Of a stretch of DNA of 64,000 nt, positions 1 through 10,000 are shown piece by piece. The translations under genes were made by a program, and so were the position numbers. Numbering within the stretch: position 1 is the first letter of the stretch; every line of letters starts with the position of its first letter. This DNA is from Flavobacteriales bacterium. GTDB lineage: Bacteria > Bacteroidota > Bacteroidia > Flavobacteriales > UA16. Location: positions 4,209 through 68,208 of the forward strand of contig JAOIQU010000003.1 of assembly GCA_028141885.1 (NCBI GenBank), read 5' to 3'. The notes beneath the pieces are model-generated. The model worked only from the letters and a program-made list of their open reading frames with translations, did no database searches and was not told the origin of the DNA.

Positions 1-818
1 GGCGTGATGATGATGGCGTTGTTTCCGCCCAATTCCAACAAAGAACGTCCGAGACGAGCGGCCACGGCTTGGGCAACGATTTTGCCCATGCGAATGGAGC
101 CAGTCGCAGATACGAGGGGCACGCGACGGTCGGCGGTCATCATTTCGCCCACGGTGTAATCGCCGTTCACGATGCAGCTCAGTCCTGCGGGCAAGTCATT
201 GGCCTTGGCCACGTCATTCCAAATGTGTTGACAGGCGATTGAGCAAAGCGGTGCCTTTTCCGAGGGCTTCCAAACACACACATCACCAGCGATCCATGCC
301 AGCGCAGTATTCCAACACCAGACGGCCACAGGGAAGTTGAAGGCGCTGATGATGCCCACCACACCGAGCGGATGGTACTGCTCGTACATGCGGTGGTTGG
401 GACGCTCGGAGTGCATGGTGAGGCCGTAAAGCTGGCGGCTCTGACCGACCGCGAAATCGCAGATGTCGATCATCTCTTGGACCTCGCCCAAACCCTCTTG
501 GTAGCTCTTGCCCATTTCGTAGGACACGAGTGCGCCGAGGCTTTCTTTTTTGGCCCGAAGGGCGTCGCCGTATTGGCGGACCACTTCACCACGTTGTGGA
601 GCAGTCCATTTTCTCCATTCGACAAAGGCGTCAGACGCAACCGTCATGACGCGCTCATAGTCGTCGGCCGTTGCGGTGCTGACCGATGCAATTCGTTGCC
701 CGTCAACAGGGGAGTGGCTGTCAATGGAAGCCCCAGACCCAAAGGCGTCTGCGCCAATCATGACGCCGGGGTTGTGATCTTGGATGCCGAGGTCGGCGAG
801 GATGTGTTGAATGTTCAT
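1..818 (-). CDS. Aldehyde dehydrogenase, ALDH7 / L-aminoadipate-semialdehyde dehydrogenase type (3' end missing)
   Basis: NAD-dependent oxidation of an aldehyde, probably aminoadipate semialdehyde in lysine breakdown. An open frame runs from ATG at 818 off the left edge, with 272 codons visible of roughly 510 expected. Seen: the FNFPVAVW cofactor-binding stretch (about residues 160-167), KPSEKAP (184-190), ATGSIRMG (238-245) and ELGGNN with the general-base Glu at 262. The catalytic Cys lies beyond the window. The wording MMTADRRVPLVSATG is characteristic of the ALDH7 branch rather than betaine or succinate-semialdehyde dehydrogenases. It follows mnmG by 19 nt on the same strand, so it could be the last gene of that unit. 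Family assignment is strong; the exact substrate is inferred. Confidence 0.88.
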   Translation of the reverse strand, partial: MNIQHILADLGIQDHNPGVMIGADAFGSGASIDSHSPVDGQRIASVSTATADDYERVMTVASDAFVEWRKWTAPQRGEVVRQYGDALRAKKESLGALVSYEMGKSYQEGLGEVQEMIDICDFAVGQSRQLYGLTMHSERPNHRMYEQYHPLGVVGIISAFNFPVAVWCWNTALAWIAGDVCVWKPSEKAPLCSIACQHIWNDVAKANDLPAGLSCIVNGDYTVGEMMTADRRVPLVSATGSIRMGKIVAQAVAARLGRSLLELGGNNAIIIT

Positions 819-837
819 GCGCCGGCAAAGGTAATCG

Positions 838-2700
838 CTACCGGCCGAGGTAAATCATGAGGACACTCAAGTCTGAAGGGCTTACTCCAGAAATCCTGGA
901 AGCTTCGCCCAAGGTGCGAGGGCGTCTGTCGGTGAGTTTTTGGCGTCCTTCGTAGCTCAAGGAGGTGAGGCGTTCGAAGTCTAGGTCCGCGGGAATGACG
1001 AGGTGATCGAGTTTGCCGAGGCGGTCCGCCATGTCTTGCTCTTTGGCGATGTACCCTTCGTATTTGACTTGAATCTCAACTTGCTCCAGAACATGTTCTG
1101 GGTGGGGGTGAACGAGTTCTTGAACAGAGGAAATGCCTTGTTGCATGGCTTCCAACGTCACGTGAGGTCTCGTGAGGATGTCTTGGGCGCGCATCGCGTG
1201 CTTCAATGGGGAGGAGTTGACATGGTCGAGCACGGGCAGGGCTTCTTCTGGGGTCACGCTGAGCTTCTTGAGGCCCTGTCGAAGCTGTTTGACACCGTCG
1301 AGTTTGTGTTCCAACTCTTTGAGCCGTTCGTCGCTTGCCAGGCCCAATTCGTGCGCAAGGGGTGTGAGTCGTTCATCAGCGTTGTCTTGACGCAACAGGA
1401 TGCGGTATTCTGCGCGAGACGTGAACATGCGATACGGTTCTTCCGTGCCCTTGGTGACGAGGTCATCGATCAGGACGCCGATGTACGCCTGGCTCCGGCT
1501 GAACGTGATGGGCTCTTTGTTCCACGTGGAACGGGCGGCATTGATGCCGGCCATGAGCCCCTGGCACGCTGCCTCTTCATAACCGGTGGTTCCGTTGATT
1601 TGGCCGGCAAAGTAGAGCCCGTCAACCAATCGCGTTTCCAAGCTGTGTTGGAGTTGGGTGGGGGGAAAGTAGTCGTATTCGACGGCATAGCCAGGACGAA
1701 ACATTTTGGCAGACTCGAACCCTGGAATGGACCGCATGGCGCGTAGCTGGACGTCCTCAGGAAGGCTGGTGCTGAACCCGTTCACGTAAATCTCGCAGGT
1801 GTTCCAACCTTCTGGCTCCACAAAGACTTGGTGGCGGTCCTTGTCGGCGAAGCGATCGATTTTGTCCTCGATGCTGGGGCAGTAACGGGGCCCCAATCCG
1901 CGGATGCGACCGTTGAACATGGGTGACCGGTCAAAACCTTCTCGCAGCAGGTCGTGAACCTCAGGAGAGGTGTATGTGATGTGGCAAGGCACCTGCTTGG
2001 TGATGGGGTGGTGGGGGAGGTAGCTGAACCTTCCAGGATTGACGTCTCCAGGCTGCTCCGTCATCTTGGAGTAATTGAGGGACCGACCGTCGACCCGTGG
2101 CGGGGTTCCCGTCTTCATGCGCCCGCTCTCGAATCCCAATTCGACGAGTTGCTCGGTGATGCCTTGTGAGGCCCGTTCACCAGCTCGTCCGCCGCCAAAT
2201 TGCTTCTCACCAATGTGCATCAGGCCATTCAGGAAGGTGCCGTTGGTGAGCACGACCGCCTTCGCGCGGACAGTCATGCCGAGGCCCGTTTTGACGCCAA
2301 CACAGCGGCCATTTTCGGTAAGGATGCCTACGACGCTGTCTTGCCAAAAGTCGAGATTGGGTGTGGCCTCCAGCATTTCCCGCCAGGTTTGGGCAAAAAG
2401 GTTGCGATCGTTTTGCGTACGAGGGCTCCACATCGCCGGGCCTTTAGACTTGTTCAGCATCCGGAACTGGATGGCACTGCGGTCTGAAACCAAGCCGGAA
2501 TAACCACCCATGGCGTCGACTTCTCGCACGATTTGGCCTTTGGCGATGCCGCCCATCGCAGGGTTGCAGGACATCTGTCCGATCACCCCCATGTTCATGG
2601 TAACAAGGAGCGTTGAGGCGCCCAAATTGGCGGCAGCGGCGGCGGCTTCGTTCCCGGCGTGACCCGCCCCGACCACGATGACATCGTACGTCTGAATCAT
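838..2700 (-). CDS. mnmG: tRNA uridine-5-carboxymethylaminomethyl modification enzyme MnmG (GidA)
   Basis: FAD protein that, with MnmE, installs the cmnm5 group at wobble U34 of certain tRNAs. 620 aa, a normal length. The N-terminal FAD-binding motif GAGHAG is at residues 11-16, and the family signature around [12 protein letters not shown] follows at about 44-55 with Cys45. ATG at 2700 is the obvious start. It lies 26 nt after ybeY in a minus-strand unit. A palindrome with the parS core (1518-1533) falls inside the gene near residue 390, where the protein reads ARSTWNKEP, unlike my recollection of relatives. The gene is often close to oriC in bacteria. Confidence 0.97.
   Translation of the reverse strand: MIQTYDVIVVGAGHAGNEAAAAAANLGASTLLVTMNMGVIGQMSCNPAMGGIAKGQIVREVDAMGGYSGLVSDRSAIQFRMLNKSKGPAMWSPRTQNDRNLFAQTWREMLEATPNLDFWQDSVVGILTENGRCVGVKTGLGMTVRAKAVVLTNGTFLNGLMHIGEKQFGGGRAGERASQGITEQLVELGFESGRMKTGTPPRVDGRSLNYSKMTEQPGDVNPGRFSYLPHHPITKQVPCHITYTSPEVHDLLREGFDRSPMFNGRIRGLGPRYCPSIEDKIDRFADKDRHQVFVEPEGWNTCEIYVNGFSTSLPEDVQLRAMRSIPGFESAKMFRPGYAVEYDYFPPTQLQHSLETRLVDGLYFAGQINGTTGYEEAACQGLMAGINAARSTWNKEPITFSRSQAYIGVLIDDLVTKGTEEPYRMFTSRAEYRILLRQDNADERLTPLAHELGLASDERLKELEHKLDGVKQLRQGLKKLSVTPEEALPVLDHVNSSPLKHAMRAQDILTRPHVTLEAMQQGISSVQELVHPHPEHVLEQVEIQVKYEGYIAKEQDMADRLGKLDHLVIPADLDFERLTSLSYEGRQKLTDRRPRTLGEASRISGVSPSDLSVLMIYLGR
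1518..1533. promoter_or_regulatory. Candidate parS (ParB-binding) site 1, inside mnmG
   Basis: TGTTCCACGTGGAACG contains the perfect 14-bp palindrome GTTCCACGTGGAAC (1519-1532) and matches 15 of 16 positions of the site at 2737. It has the CACGTG centre and GTT/AAC arms of the bacterial parS consensus TGTTTCACGTGAAACA. It is embedded in coding sequence. ParB binding is inferred. Confidence 0.65.
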
Positions 2701-2726
2701 GGAGACAAAGGTCGGTTGGAATCCGT

Positions 2727-3155
2727 TCAGCGCGGTTGTTCCACGTGGAACATGCCCAGGGCGTGGTCTTCGGCGTCGCGCATGGCCCTGGCGTCTTCAG
2801 GGGCTTTGTCTTTGAATCCGGCGAGGTGAAGCAGGCCGTGGACCATGACTCTGCGCAACTCAACCACAGGATCAACGCGTTGATTTTCAGCGTTTTCGAA
2901 CACCCTTGGGAAGGAAATCAACAAGTCACCGGACAGCGTTTGGCCTTCGCTGTGGTCAAACGTGATGATGTCTGTGTAGGTGTCGTGGTCGAGGTACTTG
3001 CGGTTGTACTCGAGCAACCCTTCGTCGGAAAAGGACACAATGCTCAAGTCCCCGAGGTTGAATCCGTGGTGGATTGCTACGTTGCGCAACCAGGTCTTGA
3101 CTGCGCGGCGATGGGGCACAGCGCAGGGGGTGTCGCCATCCACGAACACGACCAT
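2727..3155 (-). CDS. ybeY: Endoribonuclease YbeY (rRNA maturation and quality control)
   Basis: Metal-dependent RNase involved in 16S rRNA 3' maturation and ribosome quality control. 142 aa. The signature [11 protein letters not shown] is at residues 106-116: the first two zinc-ligand histidines (106, 110) are present, but the third-ligand position holds Asp116 instead of His. From memory, Bacteroidota YbeY proteins commonly show this variation, so it need not mean loss of function. The C-terminal tail MFHVEQPR is encoded by the parS-like palindrome at 2737-2752. It starts 4 nt downstream of the RsbW-like gene, in the same unit. Confidence 0.93.
   Translation of the reverse strand: MVVFVDGDTPCAVPHRRAVKTWLRNVAIHHGFNLGDLSIVSFSDEGLLEYNRKYLDHDTYTDIITFDHSEGQTLSGDLLISFPRVFENAENQRVDPVVELRRVMVHGLLHLAGFKDKAPEDARAMRDAEDHALGMFHVEQPR
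2737..2752. promoter_or_regulatory. Candidate parS (ParB-binding) site 2, perfect 16-bp palindrome
   Basis: TGTTCCACGTGGAACA is a perfect 16-bp inverted repeat. It differs from the Bacillus-type parS consensus only at the two symmetric positions flanking CACGTG, where other bacteria also vary. It lies in the last codons of ybeY, 1.2 kb from the near-identical site in mnmG. ParB binding is inferred from the motif; no parAB gene is in the window. Confidence 0.72.
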
Positions 3156-3159
3156 GGGC

Positions 3160-3573
3160 TCAGGCGAGGACGTTGTGAAAGGTCAATTCGACGATCCGAC
3201 CGTCTTCTTCGAAGGCACACTCGTCGGCCAAGTGCCTCATGAGGAACACACCTCGGCCATGCGGCTTTTCGATGTTCTCTGGAGCAGTGGGGTCGGGGAG
3301 GTTGTCAAAGTCGAACCCAGGACCTTCGTCTGAAATGCGGAACACAAGGTTCTTCTCATCCACAGCACAAACCACCGTGACCGACTTGTCGGGGTCGAGT
3401 TTGTTGCCGTGCACGATTGCGTTGTTGACGCCCTCTGTCATGGCAATGAGGACATTGCCATAGTGTTCTGGGATGATGCTGTGCTGCTCACTGAGCTGGT
3501 CAATGAGGCGTTCCACGACGGCAATGTTCTCTGGCTTGGAATCGAATCGCAATTCTGGCAACGTATTCGTCAT
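3160..3573 (-). CDS. RsbW-like ATP-binding protein (anti-sigma factor / serine kinase fold)
   Basis: 137 aa, a single GHKL ATPase domain of the RsbW/SpoIIAB type. The N box reads EGVNNAIVHGNK at about residues 47-58, and the G1 box reads DEGPGFD near 83-89. A second glycine-rich loop, HGRGVFLM, is near 105-112. Such proteins act as anti-sigma factors or as kinases of an anti-sigma antagonist, but no partner STAS protein or sigma factor is nearby. Its ATG overlaps the stop of the DUF4175 gene by 4 nt (ATGA), so the two are translationally coupled. The target is unknown. Confidence 0.88.
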   Translation of the reverse strand: MTNTLPELRFDSKPENIAVVERLIDQLSEQHSIIPEHYGNVLIAMTEGVNNAIVHGNKLDPDKSVTVVCAVDEKNLVFRISDEGPGFDFDNLPDPTAPENIEKPHGRGVFLMRHLADECAFEEDGRIVELTFHNVLA

Positions 3574-6500
3574 GGCTTCAAATCGGGTTGAGGGCTCGCA
3601 TTATCCAGGTCCAAAGTATTGAAATAATCGTTGACGCGGTCGCGGTAATAGGGAAGTAGTTCAGCAGGGACTGTGCGTAACAATTCCAATTCGTTCATCT
3701 TCTGCTTGAGGTACTCGGTCGCCGCCGGAGGGGTTGCTTTGAGGGCGTCGTCGCTGGTCTTGGAGGTGCGCTCTTCCTTTTCACCTCGGATGCGTTCAGC
3801 ATTTTCAGCTTCGAGCAGGCGGGTGATCAATTCTTGTTGGCGCTTGATCGTGGCTTCGTCCACCTGCCGGTTGACCAAATCGCGCTCGATGTCTTCCATC
3901 TGCTTGGCGATGTCGCCCATTTGGTTGCCGTTGCCAGAACCGTCTTCGTTCAGTTGCTTGGCTTTTTCTTGGGCCATTTTTCGGAGCGCTGCTTGTTGCG
4001 CAGCCATCTGGGCGAGCTCTTTGGACATGCCGCCAGGCTTCTTTTGTCCCACCTGTCCTTGGTTGGCCCCCTTGCCCATCTGTTGCTTCATTTGCTCCAG
4101 CTTTTTCCCCAAGGCCTGTTGCATCTTCTTCATGTCACCCGCCTTGGGAGAGGGGGAGGGGCTGCCAGAACCGCCAGGTTTTTCGCAATTGCCCGATCCA
4201 GGTTGCTTTTGGGCTTGCTGTTGTTGCATTTGCTGAAGGGCCTCATCCAGCAACAAGGCCAAATTGTTGAAGGACGTCATCACGTACTGCTGGTTCATGG
4301 CGATTTCGGCCGTCAAGCGGTCGCCAAAGCCGTCCAGCGCCTTGTCCAGGTGTCGGTTGACGAGTCCAATCTCGCGGTTGACCGCAGACGCAAGTTGCGG
4401 GATGCGCATGCTCAATGCGAACAAGCTGTCTTCGACCATCACGGCGTCGTCTTTGAGCGTGCGCTGGGCTTGCCCGTGACCGATGTATCGCGGGTCTTGT
4501 TCGTCGGTGAGCTTCAGTTCCGCCATCAACAACTCCTCTTCGAAGGACAGCATCAGGATGTTTCCCAGCAACGCGCGCAAGGCCTCCATGTCTTCGCTTT
4601 GCGATTCAGATTCGGCGTCGGCCTGCATCTGTTCCATCTGCTCCGCGAGTTCCTGCATTTGTTCGGCGGCATTCTGCTGGCTTTCCGAGGCTTTCTTCTC
4701 CTTGCCCTTGTCAAGTTGCTCGGACCCCTTTTCCATGGCCTCTTGGATGGACTGCTCTTCGCTTGAGCGGTCCATCATGGGGTTGGGGTTTTCCAGCGCC
4801 TGGTTGTCTTTTTCGAGCTGCTTGAGCTCCTCTCGCAGCTCTTGGAAGCGTTGGTTGAGGCTGTCTTGTTTGGCTTTGAGTTCTTCAGATTCCATCAAGC
4901 CCAAATCGCTTTCCTCCGCCAACCGCTCTTGGTCCTCCGCCAACTTTTTCAAGTCATCGATGGCCTCTTCTATCTTGGTCTCCCACTCCAACTGACGAAA
5001 CTGTTCTAGCGCGCGGTCGAGCTCTTTTTCCATGGAGTCATGGTTGAGCTCCATCTCATTGAACTGCTCCTGCATTTTTTCAAGGTCCATTTCTTGCATC
5101 AGCTCTTCCATCTGCTCGTAGATCTGGCGCAATTCCTCGCTCATGATGTTGTCCATGAGTTTCTGAAGCTGCTCTTGCTTGTCCAAGATGCGTTCCTCTT
5201 GCTTGCTGAATTCGTTGGCGCGTTCGTCCTTTCGCTCGTTCTCTTTGCGCATGGCTTCGAGCTTGTCCTGAAGCGCTTTTTGTTGTGCCATCAAATCCTC
5301 CATGGCTTGGCGGTCTTGCCACGTCATTTCGCCCTGCTCTCTCAAGCGCTCTTGCATGGCCTCCATGGCCTCGCGAAGTTCAGCGGCTTCTCGCGACGCC
5401 TCTTCAAGGTTGTCTTCGATGGATTGGGCGGTCTCGTTTCGCTCTTCTCGAATGTCCTCTTGGGAAGGGGCGACGATTCGGGTGGTTCCGGACCGGGTCA
5501 TTTTGGCCCCATGCACACCGTCGTTGTCCCACACCTCAAACCAACACTCCAGCACGTCGCCTTCGCGCCAATCGATCGCGCCCATCTCCCAAGTGTGGAA
5601 GAACATTCCTTGACGCTCGACAGGAACATCGAGCTCGATGCGGCCTTCGTTTGCCTGCGATGTCGTTGTGGTTGCGTTGGCTTCATCCGTGGCAGTTCGC
5701 GCGGCTTTCTCCGCGAAGGCCCAAACGAAGGTCAGCCTGCTGAATCCGTAGTCGTCTTGCACACTCCCCGTGAAATGCCTGCGCTTCCTGGAGGTGCTGT
5801 CGGCTTCTTCTGCGACGCGAATCGTGGGCTTGCCGTCGCGGATGACGCGAATGCGGTGCCTCAGGGAGTCACCGGTCACGTCGTCGCCCGTGGGCGTCAA
5901 CCAATACGCGGTGTTCTTTGACGCGACCCAGTTGCTGTGGAAGGTGTTGGCGGCTCCGGCGCGCACGTCCAACGGCGCGTCATTCAACCGCATGCGCAGC
6001 CCTGTGCCGTTACCCACGTTCACCGTCCATTGGATCGGGGTGCCTTCAGGCACCGTCAAATCACCTTGGTTGCGCTGGTCAATGTCTGGCAACCCCGTGT
6101 ACCCGGGTGGGGTGGCCTGCACGCGCAGACCCGCCAAGTTGGGCATGGCAAAAGGCGTGGCCACATGTTCCTCGGAGCGCCACCCATTCGCCAAAAATTG
6201 AAATGGCGTGGACGTCCGAACGGAAGGGAATGTGAATCGGAACACATGGTTTCGGGTGCGCTCCATGCGGAATCGACCCCCGAGGGACTCCACCATCACG
6301 GCGCTGGGCAATTCGTCGCCCACCACCTCGACCTCCACGGTCAGCGGATCGCCCGCGGGGACCCGCAAATCTTCGTTGCTGAGGCGAAACGAAAAAGGTG
6401 CGGGCTCGATAAACTCGGTGCGGTGTTGCACAATCCTCGTTGCGGGCTCAGTCACCCAGGCCGGGCGCGTCCAAAACACCACGGCCACGACCACAGCGAA

Positions 6501-6989
6501 GGGCACTGCGAATTTCAGCGCTTGAAGGGAAGGCCGAATGTCCACGGCCTTGCCAAACGGAAGTGACCTAAGTGAGGCGGTGCGCTGGTCGATGCTTGCC
6601 GCGAGCAACGTGACGTCTGCCCCTTGTGCGTTGTCGACCTGCTGCTGAAGCTGGAGCGTGTTGAGCAGTTTGTCCTTGACCTCGGGAAAGTGATTGCCCA
6701 CAATGCGCGCGGCTTCATCGTAGCCCAAGCCCCGACTCACACGCATCCATTGCAGAACCGGCCACACGACCTGGGTGAGCAACACTCCGATTGTGACGGC
6801 GGCAAATGCGTAAAACAACACGGTTCGCCCAGCGACCCCAAAACGCCCGACATGTTCAAGCGCAGCAAGGGCCAGCGCGCCCGCTGTGAGGGTGGCAAAC
6901 GACAACAAGACTCCGCGTAGGGCCTTGTTTCGGTGGTACTGCCGGATGAATGCATCCAGCTTGTCAAGGAGAGAGATGCTCTGCTTCAT
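3570..6989 (-). CDS. DUF4175 family membrane protein with long coiled-coil region
   Basis: 1139 aa. Three hydrophobic segments (about residues 22-47, 56-82 and 152-170) anchor an otherwise soluble protein. Residues about 190-530 look like extracytoplasmic beta domains. Residues about 540-960 are extremely rich in Glu, Gln, Met and Lys with heptad character, i.e. a long coiled coil. A Gly/Pro/Ser-rich linker and a second helical region complete it. It resembles the DUF4175 proteins of Bacteroidota; function is unknown. It is the first gene of a minus-strand unit (then RsbW-like, ybeY, mnmG) and has its own divergent promoter box at 7001-7008. The repetitive composition creates long antisense reading frames that are not genes. 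Confidence 0.9.
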   Translation of the reverse strand: MKQSISLLDKLDAFIRQYHRNKALRGVLLSFATLTAGALALAALEHVGRFGVAGRTVLFYAFAAVTIGVLLTQVVWPVLQWMRVSRGLGYDEAARIVGNHFPEVKDKLLNTLQLQQQVDNAQGADVTLLAASIDQRTASLRSLPFGKAVDIRPSLQALKFAVPFAVVVAVVFWTRPAWVTEPATRIVQHRTEFIEPAPFSFRLSNEDLRVPAGDPLTVEVEVVGDELPSAVMVESLGGRFRMERTRNHVFRFTFPSVRTSTPFQFLANGWRSEEHVATPFAMPNLAGLRVQATPPGYTGLPDIDQRNQGDLTVPEGTPIQWTVNVGNGTGLRMRLNDAPLDVRAGAANTFHSNWVASKNTAYWLTPTGDDVTGDSLRHRIRVIRDGKPTIRVAEEADSTSRKRRHFTGSVQDDYGFSRLTFVWAFAEKAARTATDEANATTTTSQANEGRIELDVPVERQGMFFHTWEMGAIDWREGDVLECWFEVWDNDGVHGAKMTRSGTTRIVAPSQEDIREERNETAQSIEDNLEEASREAAELREAMEAMQERLREQGEMTWQDRQAMEDLMAQQKALQDKLEAMRKENERKDERANEFSKQEERILDKQEQLQKLMDNIMSEELRQIYEQMEELMQEMDLEKMQEQFNEMELNHDSMEKELDRALEQFRQLEWETKIEEAIDDLKKLAEDQERLAEESDLGLMESEELKAKQDSLNQRFQELREELKQLEKDNQALENPNPMMDRSSEEQSIQEAMEKGSEQLDKGKEKKASESQQNAAEQMQELAEQMEQMQADAESESQSEDMEALRALLGNILMLSFEEELLMAELKLTDEQDPRYIGHGQAQRTLKDDAVMVEDSLFALSMRIPQLASAVNREIGLVNRHLDKALDGFGDRLTAEIAMNQQYVMTSFNNLALLLDEALQQMQQQQAQKQPGSGNCEKPGGSGSPSPSPKAGDMKKMQQALGKKLEQMKQQMGKGANQGQVGQKKPGGMSKELAQMAAQQAALRKMAQEKAKQLNEDGSGNGNQMGDIAKQMEDIERDLVNRQVDEATIKRQQELITRLLEAENAERIRGEKEERTSKTSDDALKATPPAATEYLKQKMNELELLRTVPAELLPYYRDRVNDYFNTLDLDNASPQPDLKP

Positions 6990-7000
6990 CGATTGCTCAT

Positions 7001-7008
7001 GAAAGGTA
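7001..7008 (-). promoter_or_regulatory. -7 promoter box TACCTTTC for the DUF4175-ybeY-mnmG unit
   Basis: On the minus strand TACCTTTC resembles the Bacteroidota -7 consensus TAnnTTTG and ends 11 nt before the ATG at 6989. It sits back to back with the plus-strand box at 7012. Confidence 0.5.
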
Positions 7009-7011
7009 CGC

Positions 7012-7019
7012 TACCTTCG
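7012..7019 (+). promoter_or_regulatory. -7 promoter box TACCTTCG for the lamin-tail protein gene
   Basis: TACCTTCG matches TAnnTTTG with one change and lies 22 nt before the ATG at 7042. Only 3 nt separate it from the divergent box at 7001-7008. Confidence 0.5.
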
Positions 7020-7041
7020 ATGTCCATTCACAACCTACGCC

Positions 7042-10000
7042 ATGAAAGGAAATTTGGTTTCCCTGCTCATCCGATTTGGGTGCACAGCAGCGATTGCAGG
7101 GATGACTTGGATCGGAGCTCAGGCTCAGGACGTGGTCATCAACGAGCTGAACTTGATCACAGGCCCTGATGTGGGTCAGTTTGTAGAGCTCTATGGAGAC
7201 CCAGGAACGAGCTTGGACGGCCACAGTTTGGTGTTGGTGAAGTCGACCCCCGAGGGCGGAAACTTCATTCCTGAAACACAAGCTGTTGTGGACTTGGGAG
7301 GCATGTCGTTAGATGACGAAGGCTTCTCCTTGATCGAAGGAAACAACTGGCAAAACAACGTTGTGGCTGTGGTGCTGGCCGCCTCGCCAGTAACCGCGTT
7401 TGAGCTGGGGTCTTCGCCCACGTTTGGAGGGTTGGTGGACGCTGTGTTGTACGGAAGTTTAGGGGCCACGCACCCCCAAATGTCTCCCTTGGTTGACCTG
7501 GTGTCTCCTGGCACCACAGAAACAATCAACGAATCCAATGCGGGGGAGTTTGCAGGGCCGGACGGTTTGTCGAGGGTTCCGGACGGAGGCGAGGCGTTTG
7601 ACCAAGCCTTCGTGATGCAGGCGTTGAGCCCGGGCGCGACCAACGTGTTGCCTTGTGAAGGGGGACATCTGGGCCTCAACAACCCGGAGGTCACGACGTT
7701 TTGCACCGATTTGGGCCCCGAAATCGTGGGCTTTTCCCACTTGAGCGACTCGCCCACGGCGATCACCAGCCTGGCCGTGTTGGACGAAGCCACAGGGGAG
7801 GTGTTGGAGGTCTTCTTGGGCACCGCCATCAACATGGAGGGCTTTGTGGACGACACGCTCTTGGTGTACGCCATTTCGCACGACGTCGTCTTGGCTGACG
7901 GTTGGACTTCGCTGGACTCAATCACGTCGGTTTCTGGCGACGGGTGCATCAGCGTGGCGGAGACTCCTGTGTTGTTGATTGGCGAAACGTGTGAAATCCC
8001 GTCGTGTGACGGGGGGACCATGCTGACCGCGGGGGGAGACCCAGACACAGAGGCTTGCTTGACGGAGGACGGGGCCCTGGTTTCTTTTGGGTATTACAGC
8101 GATGCCGTGGAAGGCGAATACGTGTTTTTGGTGTGCGACGACGACGACATCATTTTGGCGACGACAGACGAACCTTATTTCGACTTTGCCAGTTTTGAAA
8201 GCGCTGGATCCTACCACGTTTGGGGTTTGAGCTATCAAGACGGGTTGGACGCATCGACGGTGTCGCCAGGCATGCCGGTGAGCGGTGCGTCGGCCTTGGG
8301 GTGCGACAGCTTGTCTTCAAATGCCTTGGAGGTGTTGATTTTGGAATGCGGCTCGGCGGGCCTTTGTGACGATTTGATCATCAGCGAATACGTGGAGGGC
8401 ACCAGCAACAACAAGGCACTTGAGGTGCACAATCCGACGCCTTTTGACATCGATTTGACGCCCTACGTCATGGAGGTGTACAACAACGGTTCAGAGGTGC
8501 CCATTCAATCGCTTGACCTCGAGGGCATTTTGCCCGCAGGTGCTGTGACAGTGCTTGGAAACCCACAAGCCTCAGCGGCCATTGTGAACCAAAGTCAGGT
8601 GTTGAGCACGGTGACTTGGTTCAATGGGAACGACCCCATCGTGCTCCGGAAGAACGGCGAAATCATTGACATGATGGGCATCATCGGCGTGGACCCACTT
8701 GGTGCGTGGTCTGTTGGCGAAGGTGCCATGGCTGAATACACGTTGGTGCGCAAACCGGACGTGGGCCAAGGCTCCACAAATTGGAACGAAGGCCAAAACC
8801 AATGGGACGTCTACCCCCAAGATACGTTCGATTTCTTGGGTCAACACACCGCTTCCTGTGGTGGTGTGGGCACCATGGTGGTCGGTTTTGCGGCGCCTGA
8901 ATTGTACGTGGCGGAAGGCAGTGGCGTGACCGTGGAGATGCTGGTCAGTTACCCGCTTGACGACGTGGAGGTCGAGGTGGCCGTGACAGGCGGCGACGCC
9001 GAAGCCGGTGCCGACTTCCCAGCTGTGTTCCCGCTGAACTTCACGTTCCAATCGGGATTGCTCAACAGCCAGTCATTCAATTTCGTGGCCATTGACGAAG
9101 AAGACCCCGAGCTTCAAGAGGACATCGAACTGACCCTGACGATCTCTTCAGGAGATGCGGTGTTGGGCATCCAGACGCTCGTCATTCACATTTTGCCTTC
9201 GGATTTGACCTACCCCGTGTACGACATTGCCCAAGTCCGCGGCACCAACAACCAGGGGGTTATGGACAGCATTGACACGGCTTGTGAGTTGAGGGGCATC
9301 GTGCACGGATGGAACGACTACCCCCAGGGGCTTCGCTTCACGCTCATTGACCCCACCTCGGGCATCAATGTGTTCAGCCCCATCAACAATTTTGGCTACG
9401 AAGTGCAGGAAGGGGATAGCGTCCGGGTCCGTGGGGTCGTCGGTCAGTTTGCAGGTTTGGCGACCATTTACGCCGACACCCTCATTTATGAAGGGAGTGA
9501 CTTCCCGACGCAGGAGCCCTTCTTGGTGTCGGAGATGGGAGAGGAGACTGAATCTCAAGTGGTGAAGCTCAAGTGTGTGCGCTTGATCGACCCTTCGCAA
9601 TGGACCAACGCGTTCCCCTACTTCGATGTGGCTGTGGATTACGGTTTGGGCGACCTCACCATTCGAATTGACGGGAACACCAACATTTGGGGAACCGATG
9701 CGCCGCTTGGGACGTTTGGTGTGACAGGAATTGGTGGGCAATCGGATGGCACCATGCCACTTCTCGATGGCTACACCTTGTTGCCGCGAAGCTTGGATGA
9801 CCTCACGGAAGGGGTCCAAGCTGAGTTCACCATTCCCGACGTGTTGGAACTCGGTGGCGATCCGGTTTTTGCCGAGAACGAAAGCACCAACGCGGATGCA
9901 TTCCAATGGTCTTTTGGCAATGGCGACTTCAGCAACGAAGAGGAGCCTGCATTGCCGTACGATGAGCCCGGCACGTACAACGTGTTCTTGACCGTCTTGA

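Noticed and set aside
3834..4766. 310-codon plus-strand reading frame rich in Leu and His
   Set aside because: Antisense to the Glu/Gln/Lys-rich coiled coil of the DUF4175 gene; the composition is a mirror artefact of that repeat-like sequence.
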